64,000 nt of DNA from Zerene cesonia. Lineage: Eukaryota; Arthropoda; Insecta; Lepidoptera; Pieridae. The translations under genes were made by a program, and so were the position numbers. Below, in pieces: positions 28,401 to 40,400 of the stretch (within the stretch, counting starts at the first letter, position 1; each line of letters opens with the position of its first letter). The notes below the pieces were generated by a model, which had not been told where the DNA came from, did not search any database, and saw only the letters and a program-made list of their open reading frames with translations. The stretch spans positions 10,227,756 to 10,291,755 of the forward strand of contig NC_052120.1 in NCBI RefSeq assembly GCF_012273895.1, in the 5' to 3' direction.

Positions 28401-31400
28401 GAGCATCTTTAGAATTAATAAAAAAACATTTCAAAAATTCTAGCCAGGCACCAACGAGCTCTGTCAATATTATTAATCGTGGTCCAATACCATTTTCAAT
28501 CTAATATCGTAAGTTGGCGCTGCGTCAAGAAGAAAAGGGATTTCATTTTTCAATGGGACTTTTAAAAGCATTACGTCACAGCCACGAACACTCAGATCGA
28601 GTTCTTGTTTTATTTTTCACTGAAAATATTTTCATTTTTTAATATCTTCAACTCTATAGACCGTTATAACAGAAGAAATTTAATTCACCGCACCGAGGGA
28701 GACTCGGCAATCTGACAATGGACTTGGCTATAACCAATTTAAGTTAGCAACCATTAATAATAATAATAATAAAACCATTTTTGATATTATAAAACTTTCT
28801 GTATTGTATTTAAATAGGTTATTGGATTTAAACGACCAAAAAAATTACCGACATGTATGCCTACTAGTCGCCTCCTTGGTACAGTGGTTAACGCGTGAGC
28901 GTAGAACCAAGGGGTCCTGGATTCGATTCCCGGTGGGGACGCACAAAAAAAAATGTCTCGGTCTGGCAGGACACAGAAGGCTGATCACCTACTTGTCCGT
29001 AAAGAAAATCGATCAGTGAAACAGATGTACATCATCTGCCCCATACCCCACTAGGGGACACGGGACTTCACTTTATGCCTACTAGCTGTTAATTCAAGTA
29101 CGATTGTGCTTTTGTAACAAACAACTTGGAGGACAAGGTTAAGAGTATGGAATTATGTTTGGGAATTTTTTCGGAAAGCGCTTGCTTTTTGTAATTAACA
29201 TTTTATACATTATAAATATATGTTGTTACACGGCGTAGGCTTTTAACAGATGATTCCATTATTTGTTCCTAAGAATAAATAATTTCGCTTCTTCTCTGTC
29301 TGGATGAAAAATACTATCTACTCAGTTATTTTCCCGAGTTATATGTCACGGAGGTCCATCCTTCTTTCCTCTCACTTTCTGCTTCCTTACCCCGTACCCC
29401 TCAGAAGCGGACAACGCATCGGGCGCTGGTATTCGCTTACTATCAAACGAACCACAAACTCGGTTGCCCGTTATAATATAAAAAATAAAACAAACAAAAA
29501 GCGCTGAAATCTGATAAATTTTCAATAATTGGACAAAGAATGTTGATGTATACAAGCACAAATCAAAATTATGAGAAAAGCCAATTATTTACGAGATTTT
29601 TCCCATACATTTGTTGCGGTTGCATCTCATTGTTCATCCTACTTCCTATCCTATCCTATTAATATTATAAATGCGAAAGTTTGTGAGGATGTGTGTATGT
29701 TTGTTACTCTTTCACGCAAAAACTACTGAACTGATTGCAATTTGGTACGTACGACTTACGCGGGACTTACACGGTAAATCGCGGGGAGCAGCTAGTGTCC
29801 CATAAAATCGATTTCCTATCGTTGTTTTATTCCAAGTTTAGCACACTACACGAACAATAGACAACGACACTTATCTGCAGTAACTTTGTTGATAGACGGT
29901 TGCCTAGTAACGTCTGCCAAGGCTGGACTACTTAGCTAACCTCCACATTTAAGCGTTTCTGACGCTTAACTAACTTATGAAAGTAGGGTACTTTATGGAC
30001 ATTTTGTCCGCAATTTGTAGCAATTCTGACACAAATTACAACTCGCTTACTTTTCAACGGATTTTAAACGCGATTTATTCATTATATTATTAACCCGACG
30101 TTTCGAACACTTTACAGCGAGCGTGGTCACGGGGAGACTGTCTAATATAATGAATAAATCGCGTTTAAAATCCGCTGAAAAGTTTTTAATTTCTAAATGT
30201 ATAATACTCGCGTGAAACCAAACACAAGAAAATACTAACTCGCTTACTATAAATAGGCTATGCTTTGTGTACAATACCCAGTGTAAGATGGTGTGAGTTA
30301 GAGCAATGGTGATGTGAGAGTTAGGCTCTAAGAAAGTAGAAAGAAGGGTGATGTTCTAAGAAGCCAATAGGCTCGTTACTAAAATAAAATTAATAAACGA
30401 TACATATTTTAAACTTATTTCCAAAACAGAGAATTCACTTTAAGAACAATTCAAGTTACGTCATGTTCTATTGTTTTAATATTAAGTAACGTATCTATAG
30501 AAATAACTAGCCCATCTTGCTATTTAATAAATAAATTAAAAACAGGCCAGGACACCAACTAAAATGCATTCATTATCAAAAGTTTCTCAGCTTCTCTTCT
30601 ATGATTGAATTTATGTAGAAATAAATGTACATTTTCAAAGCTATAGCTAGCATCACCGTAACGTTATTCAGTTCCCAATTTAAGATTTTCTTCCAATTGT
30701 TAGATATCTATATATCAACTTCTTTTGAAATCTCTCCATTTATTTTTTATTAGAGTTAAAAAAATGCACATAAGGAGAGTATGGCCTTTTTCGAAAGGGA
30801 CTTAATAAAAGTATCCCCTATAAATGTTCTTCCTATATACAACTATTATAAAGCTAAAGTTTGTTTGTTTGAACGCACTAATCTCAGGAACTACTGGTCC
30901 GATTTGAAAAATTCTAGTCTATCCGCTAGTTATGAATAAGCTCAATTCCCATTTCTAACCCATACCTACATTCATTTTCAAATGAATATGCATGCAGTCC
31001 CACGTGCTGTTAGTTTAAAATTAAAAACTCAATCTGAAGTGTTCGCGCCAATAAATCCAGGTGCATAAAAATTTCACACAATTTACTGAACATCAACAGA
31101 TATGGACGCCCGGGGCGCTGCCGCAGCACCCGGCACGCCGTGTCATGAATACATATGTTTTAACGAACCGACACAATCATAGAGGGCATCATTGATAAAG
31201 TTAGGTCATTTGCGATGTTTAATTTATTTAGAATAAATACTAATCCAACATGTCGCTATGGGAAATACTACACTTGATCCACAGAATGGACATTTTTGCA
31301 CTTAACTATAACATCCTATCTTACTAATATAATACATGCGATAGTTTGTGAGGATGTGTTTGTGTTTGTTAGTCTTTCACGCAAAAACTACGAAACCAAT

Positions 31401-34400
31401 TGCAATGAAATTTCGTACGTAGATAGCTGGACAACTGGAATCACATATAGTCAAGTTTTATCCCGATATTCCTACGGGATACCGACTTACGCGGGTGAAA
31501 CTTCGGGGCGCAGCTAGTCAGATATAAAAACAGCAATTCACACCAAAGGTTTCTCTGTTTCCTTATCCTACTTTATTGTCTCAATCTACTATTAATTATT
31601 TCCGAGAGGAAAAAGTTATTTTAATCATCTCGCTCGTAATTATGAACACAACACATTTTATTTCACCATTAACTCTTAATATAAGCTTGTGAATAGAGAT
31701 AAAGAAGATAGCACACCCTGTACATTTTCATCAATTCTTGAATAACTTACAGCAGATATTATTAACACAACATTATACGAGATACTAATGTTTCAAATCA
31801 TCATAGAACTAGTTGTGAAATAAATTGTAATGTGTTAAATTAATATTTACTAATGTATGAGTTACTACATCTAACAGAAATTAACGGTTGCCTTCGATCA
31901 ATTGTTTGGGACGAATTATTTTATAAGCGGATACATTTTCATATTAAATGGCAAACAATAAATAAATCCCTTACATAATAAATAAACAACAATTTAGATG
32001 CTGTATAGATGTATATAGCGCAGGTTTTGTGGGTAATTTATTTATTGTATTTCATTTTTAACTCTTTAAAATACCCATACAAAGAAAAGGTAACTATTTA
32101 AAGTCTCAGCTTGATACTGAAAAACACTAGACCAGCACAATGAAACACATTATCATCCTATCCTACTAATATTATAAATGCGAAAGTTTGTAAGGAAGTG
32201 TGTGTGTTTGTTGCTCTTTCACGCAAAAGCTACTTGCGGAACCGGTTGCAATGAAATTTGATATATATATATACGTAGATAGCTGGACAACTGGATTAAC
32301 ATATAACACCTTTTTATCCCGATATTCCTACGGGATACGGACTTACGCGGGTGAAACCGCGGGGCGCAGCTAGTTAATTAATAATGATCTCTTCTAGGCA
32401 ACCAGAGTATATTATACTTTTGTACAAATTCGTTACTATTCCCATCATAGTTAAAACAAAATCAAATCAAAATTTATATAGCTATGACCTCACAAGTCAC
32501 CGGGTGTTACAAAGCGACTTTTTTTAACTTTTACACTTGCGTGCTGTCACGCGATCCTTCCTACAAAATGTTCCACAAAGTTCCACTATGACCGGCCTTG
32601 CGGCAATATTATCAGCTACATAAAAAACAAATTAGCTACACGACCATACATGAAAAACAAATTATTTTAATACACAAACAATCTATGGAGTCCAATAAAA
32701 GAGTTGGAATGAAGCAGGATTTTGAGTGCGGGGTAGCAATGTAATTATCATTATGAAGAGACATCAAAGAATCTTCGTTTGATTGCTTGTTTGTACCAAA
32801 TCAGCTCAGAGACATCAGGATTAATTTTAAAAATTCTATCACGAGCAGAAACCGGCATTATTCCTGAGTGATATGGACTCTTTTGTTTTAAGCAGGGCGG
32901 ACCGTCAATTGAATTAGACTTTCAAAACTCCACTCGAATTGTATTCCTTTCCATATTCAAATTAGACTGTATAAAGCAGTTAATGAAGTCGTATAATTCA
33001 GTCACGCATCCCTTTAAATCATGACTCCCTTAAGATATTATTTTCATATAACTTGCAACATTTTCCTCACCTAGTTATATATTTTATAGGTTGGTGTTTC
33101 TACTGGGTTATTTGTACATAGCATAACTTTGATTCCCACTCCATTCTTTATTTAATGTGCAGAATTATTTACATATTATTGCTAATTGATAACAATTATA
33201 TTTGCTAAATGAAAATAAATATGATATGTACATATGCGAGAGATTGCCTTGCGTTTCTCTTTCGGTCGAGAGGCCATAAGCCTTAGAAAGGTATATGTAT
33301 CTAGGTTACCTAACATTATGACCAAATTACTCATATGTATTTTATTTAGGTATTATTAAGAACGGTATATTTGCGATCAAGTTTAAGAAGCACTATATTT
33401 CAAAGAGTACAGTAAATGTTACACTCAATTAATATACAGCAGACTTCCGATAAAAATACTGTACGGTTTTTTAGTCAAATAAGATAGTGCAGTGGAGCTG
33501 GCTGGAGAATGGACGCTTTTACGTCGAGTTGACAAAAAGCCCTCGAGATCTCTTAAATGTTTGCTCTTGTTATTTGTTATATATGTGTATTTGTTTAACA
33601 CATGTCTCTATACATTTTTTCACCAATAATCTACGTAACCCTTTATCATATTTTAGTGGGGTGTGTGCGGAATGAAGCAGAACGGTTTTCAATTACATCC
33701 AAAAATTATATATATAATCTACGGGAGATGATTGTTAAATTACTTATTATCCATGGGCGGTGGTAGCGCTTACCATCAGGCGACCCACTAGCTCCATTGC
33801 CGACGGTGACATAAAAAAGAAATATCCAATACTACCTCTCATATCACCAGGATATTATACAGAATTGTGCTGATAGGAATAAGTCGTAGATTACAGTTGT
33901 GTTTTACTGTTTTAATTTGTAATATAATTCAATAGATATGTTTAAATAGATTAAGTTGTTCATATGGGGATGACACGTTCGGTTTTTGAACAATTCCTTT
34001 TTTTTTTAAGTGAAGTTTTGAAAAAACCCTTTACCCATAAATAAATATCTAAGATGAAAGCATTAGGCTTTCAATTAACTTTCTATAAAACTCTTTGAAA
34101 TTTTATTTCAATATATTGTAGTTCTTCTTTTTAAACTTATCAATAAATCAAAAACATGTAATATCCACTTGCATAATCTATAATTTCAGTTTTGATATAT
34201 ACTCTTATTCAAATTTCGCGTTGGCGTTGAGTGAACACGTAAGTATACAAATGGCGATTCGATTGGTGAATTTATCAAAATATACTTCCATCCCTTTCCT
34301 GGAAGTTATAAGCTAAAAGCTCCTACTTAAATCCCAATTACATGAGATGAGATAAACTTTAAGGCTGTTTTACTTGGCCCCGTGTTTTCATCCGCGTAAG

Positions 34401-37400
34401 TCTGTATCCCGTCAGAAAATCGGGATAAAAAATTGCCTAAGTGTTATTCCAGTTGTCCAGCTATCTACGTACCAAATTTCATTGTAATCGGTTCAGTAGT
34501 TTTTGCGTGAATGAGTAACAAACATACATATACACAAAGATCCATCCTCACAAACTTTCGCGATATAATATTAGTAGGCCTTTATTCGGTGGTAATCGAT
34601 CTTTTAGAAGTATGTTAGGAACTTTCAATCCGTTGTGGAGTTTAATTGGAAACTGAAGCTGTAATCGATATGTTCTCTTGTAGGTTATTTACAATCGACC
34701 CAATTTAGTCGTTGGCCTGTCCTATATTGGATTTTGTAAAGTGTTACTCGTTTTACACTACCATTATTACTTTTGGATGAAGCATGTTAAAATTATATAA
34801 TAAATCAATTACTTAGCCCGTATTACTTAAGTACTTTATTTGATGTTAAGACCGATAATAATATTTTTGCCGTTTTCAGCTGTTGATGCCATGATTTAAC
34901 ATTTTTCGTTTGAAATAAATTAAATACTCATATAGATGACTTGCAGATATATAATTTGACATTGAAATAAATAATCTGTAAACCCTTTACTTTGTTTCCA
35001 CAGCAAATATATTAAGACATTATAATTATTAAGACATATTTATTAAGAGATATATATTATTAAGACATAGATAATTATTAAGACATTAGTTTACTGTAAC
35101 ATATCTATTTATTAACCCACGTGAATGGAATAACTTTCAGCCTTGTATGGAAGTTCAAATAATCCAAGTAGGTATATGTTACCAACTCAATAATTTCCTA
35201 ACGTATGAACTTATCCACTTTCTCCCCTATAATCACAACTCAAGATTCAATTTAGATCCAGATTGAAACGGTCAGAAGACTCATCATCAACGTGTTATGC
35301 GAAAAGCAACTTTATAGTAATGAAATAAATCTGGCTCGAATTAAAAACTTCCGATACTGTTTGCCGTAGCGTACTGTCGCATGTTTTAATCACACATCAA
35401 ACTTTTTCCTCTTTTGACTCGGCAAAGTTTTTTAATCTACCGTCGCTAAGTGAAAAGGGACCTCATTTTCTTTGCGTTTAACAGAACAGATACTAAATTA
35501 AAAAATCGTTTGCAAACTTTATATAAGATTCATAGATACTACCGTCTTTAAAAAAAGGGAACATAATGTTGATATGTGTATTATTTTTGAAATCCCCATC
35601 CTACTTACACAGAATGTAATTCCCATTCCATTGAATGAAAAGAAAATACTAATCAACTACACTTTCCTAAGATTAAGTTAGTTAGTTACTTTTTAATTGT
35701 TTGATTAAGTTAGAATGTTTAGAATCATCATTATTGGTCTATACTTACATCAAAATGAATCTAAATTATTTTAGCACATGCGAAAATCTAACAAGTAGAC
35801 AGCTTATGAGATTGTTATTTCAAACCCTGCTGTTCCGAAACATAACATATTTATTGGACATAAGCACGTACACAAGGAAATAAATTTTATAATTTATCAT
35901 CAGTTAACCGCTAAACCACTTGCTTTCACACAAAAGTCCGGAAACCATCATACCATCAAGTCGTCAAGGGATCTCCGAGCGCCCCTCAACTTTCCCTAAC
36001 AAAGAAAGTTTCCCCGTTATTCCTCCCATATAACAATCAATCGATGCGACTTGTTGCGCGAATTAGGGCACCGGGAGCAGCGACCTGCCGCCCTCTTCCT
36101 GGCCTCAGCGTCGATATGCACTGCACTCGCAAACGGATCAATGTAACAAGTCTGCAAGTTTGCTAGGATAATCACATTGGTAGGTTTGTTGGGTGGTTTG
36201 AGCAAGGCAGGGTAAGCATATAGGTGGGCCACCTAATGGTAGGTGGTCACCAAAACCTATACACTGGTGGTGTCACAAGTGCTTTACCGGACTTTTAAGG
36301 TGCGAAGTTTCATACAAAATCTGAAAGGCTTATTGCCTAGAATATATACCCTGCTGCTATATTATAGAATTTGTTTAGAATAGAGTTGACTGATGAACAT
36401 ATGGTAGGCTATAAACACCAACCATTAAATGACAGCATTTAGTAAGCTGTTATTCAGAATGACGTTTAACAAATTGCTGATAATCTAAGTACCAGCATCC
36501 TCAATCGCTGTGAACGCTGATTTTCTTTTATGTTTTGGCAATGCTAACAAAAGATCCACATTAAACACTTTACTCGGTCTTCAAAGGAAATTCGAATTTT
36601 TATTTAGTAAAACCATCCCTATGAGGATTATTGACCATCCGATAGTTACCTTAGTTACCTTATAAATATTAATATAATATACGATTTTACATAGATTTAA
36701 GTATAACATTCGTTATCCCCTTGGAGCCCTCCAATTCACTCTAAATACAAAGTCGGCTGCCACTCACAACAATAATAACGATGCCTTAATTTAATAAAGG
36801 CTTGGATACGGCAGATGTTTTTACTTTCTTATTACTTGACATTGAGAAATGTCAGATAGGCAGTACATCAGATTCAAATTTATTTATTCCTTGCATACGT
36901 TTCTATATTAGATGATAAATATTAACTTAGTGTTTGCCAAGTGAACTGGCCATGCAATTGATATATTTTACAGTAGCTCTAGTTTATATAAAACTATAAA
37001 CATACATGTATCAAATTGATGACTTCAACAAAGAAAAAAAATCGTATATATGAAAATTAATCATTAACTAATTATAAAAACAAAAGAGATTAGACTTAAT
37101 AATATTTGAATGTTAATTTGATTAAATATTAGACAACTTACTTCGAGTTCTTTTGTATAAATCCCTCAAGTTCTACACTAACACACAATTACATCAAAAT
37201 ATTTTATTATCAATGTATTAAACGAAACCAAGCACGTTAATAAATTTTATTTCTTTCTAATAGCCTTATACTTTATCTTTAACTATTGTTTATATTTTCT
37301 TTTTCTTTTTTCTTCTTTCTATAATTAATGTGTAATAAAAGTGTTGAAATAAAGTAAATAAATAAATAATACTTTCCCACAAAATTGCATCAATAAAATC

Positions 37401-40400
37401 TAAACAAATGGCATGAGCACATTATTGCTCGCCAAAACAAATGCATCCGAACCATGTCTCAACGACAGAGTATCCCACAAGTCAGCGTTAAAAACTTAGG
37501 CCCACAAATCGCAGACGATAAATCCTCGAAGAAACTTGGATCGTCCAACTGCATAGCGCGTTGGCACCGTGCCAGCCACCAGCGTTATGTCCCAAACACT
37601 CCACTGCAATTGATCACTTCTACTTTTACTTCGGAACGAACGAAAGGTTTTGTGTTCAACAGTCTATAATTCCCACCCGTCTATTAACCTCTGCCAACTG
37701 TTAATGCTGCGAAATTTGGACCGGCGAGCAATTATAATACAACCTCTGAATGCAATATAATACTTGCAATTGTAAGATTTCTTTGTTAAATTCGTAATAT
37801 ATTCAAACAAAACGTTACATTCAAATATTTTATTCCGTAGATATTAACCTGTTTGTCCTACTTTAACGCAGGACGGAGCAATCACCACATTGTTTGTGTA
37901 CAAATAAATTCAGATGCAATATAAGACAAACATTAATACAGAAAAACGTTGCTCCCTTTTGCGAGGAGGTAGAGCGTTATCAATTTTCCTTAGCCACGTG
38001 AAGCAACGGGTAAAAGCTAGCGCACATCAACTTATGTAACAAAATTTGACTTGCCAACCACGATTGCTGTAATTTTCGTTGAAGGCGCTTTTCATCGCTT
38101 AATAACGCTAAATTTTATGCTAGCTTGGCGAATTTCTATCTTAATATCTGCACCAAAATGTTTTCAATTTTAAAAGACGAAATATGCATAAAGTTTAAGC
38201 TATAGTTAATTTTTCCCGCAGAAATGAAAATCATATGGAAGCTGCCTACTGGGAATTTCAGTTAATTACAAAAAAATTCAATGTTTTTGTGACAAAAAAG
38301 AAATATTTTTATAAGCGCAAGGGAATATCGAGTAAGCCAACGGGGAACGTAACAAAGCGTTAACCCGCGCCACTATAAGAATCTCTCAGAACTGAACCTT
38401 ACTTGAATTTAGCATAAATTAAATTACCCTCAAAAAGTAAGTTAAAAGTAAAACCGCTCCCTCGCGATGAGAGCTTGCAATAGAGACCTACTTGACCCCA
38501 CTCAATTCCACTTGAAAACTACTTTTTCTAGTTTTTTGCCACCTACAAGTGAAGAACGGTGTTTTTTATTTGATTTTAATACTTTTTTTTAAATGAAAAC
38601 TTGAGAACTTTTATTTAAAGTTATATATAGCTTTTGATTCGAAATTTTAAACCATATCATTACAAAAACCTCATCAGCTGATCTGCTCTATTTAATGAGA
38701 CATTGTTTACATATTATTATACATTGATTATTTATAGATTGAAAAAAAAAGAAATTATCTTAATTCCATAATGATTTAACACACATGTTAAAACCAAGTA
38801 TATCCTAAATTACCTGAAAACTGCGATACACTGGACAGTAACGATAGTCCTGAGTGGCGACTATGCGAAGGGTGAACCATTCCGATAGAGCAAATTTCCG
38901 AATCCTCAAATTGCCACATTATGTAGTTTTGTATCAACACAAAAGGGGTATCAATGCCCTGAAAGGGTTCAGCTACCTCTATCGTTAAACGAAACGTTTA
39001 TTAGATTTTTATCATTCAGTCCGTTTAATCGTTACGTTTGGGTGTTACGAGATGTTTTTAATACAAAAGAATTATCAACGGTCATATTTAATGATGTGAA
39101 GACGTGAATCGCGAAGGGACGTGCGCTCGCCGCGGCGGTCGTATCGCGACTGGGCGGGCGGGTACTCGCTAGCCCCCCTCTTATTTTTGTTTGGGGGTTT
39201 GTGGTTGTGGGTGGTGGGTGACGTCATGCTAAAGCTTCATCCTGTAATAATGCGCAACGACCGGTTTCGCAGGCACGTATATCATGGCTATGGAATATTG
39301 ACAAAAACAATAAAAACTCGCTATAAAGAATGTTTGGACAGGATTTTTGCGACAAGTAATGTTGTAAGCCTTTATGTATGTAATGTTGAATACACTACAC
39401 ATAGCAATATGCAGAATAATTCTTGCGAAATTATTCGCCTACACGTAACAACCCTTATATCCCTACTGATATAATAAACGCGAAAGCAACTGTCTTCCCT
39501 CCTTCACGTCTAAATCAATGAACCGACTTGGATGAAATTAGGTATAATTTGTAATAAAGAAAGGACTTAAGAGTTTCTTGATTAGTCTATACCAAAAATC
39601 CCACGAGATCGGGAATTATATTTTCCTCAGACTACGCAAGCGAAGGCGCGGGCGGAAACCTAGTTGGAAAACATGCCCGCATTCTCATCTTGAAAATGAG
39701 TTTCTTCACTTAAATCTAAAATATTTTTTTATAAACCAAGTTTACAGAGGTAATTACCCTTTCATTGAATCAAAGGTCACAGGGAACCACTGGGTTGGAA
39801 TGTGCCTTCAGCTTACCCCTTACCATTGCAACATGATGTACAAGTATTGGCATTTGAATAGTGTTGTTTGTGGTTTTTATTTTTTATTTGTGTTGTGTAA
39901 AATAAATGTATTTATTATTATTTTCATTGTATTTTAAGAATTTGTCAGTAAAACATGAGAGCACAGAAAAAAAATAATCACAATTTTTACCAAAATCATA
40001 ATAAATTTTATCTTTTCTTTTCTGTCTTAATTAAAAGATTATAAAAAAATTAAGTAATATTCTGAATACTAAATTTAAGCATTATTTACATTTAGCTTTA
40101 ATTGCAAAGTCTTTTTTATTATAAAGATTTTATAATATATTGTTACATTAAGGAATAATGTCAAAATTTTTTAATAAACCTATATTCTTATCCAATTCAA
40201 TGATAAATATTTAAATTTGTGAATTCTTCAAAAAGTTTATGTTAAAAGATTAATAGGGAATAGTCCCAAATCTCTGGAACAATTTTCTTACTTTAAATAT
40301 TATTTATTTATAAAATGTTCTATGCCCTAACATTTAAATAAGTTAGTATGTAGTTCATTCCAAAAATACATGTATTTTTTTTATGTTACATTGGGCATAC

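Noticed and set aside
28868..28940. Possible tRNA gene
   Set aside because: A and B boxes are present, but no acceptor stem closes and a non-tRNA body with target duplications follows; it is a SINE.
39121..39474. 117-codon plus-strand frame
   Set aside because: Begins in the GC-rich patch but then runs into AT-rich intron and a Helitron edge; no conserved motif.
39578..39937. 119-codon plus-strand frame
   Set aside because: Overlaps a Helitron-like end and AT-rich intron; no domain.
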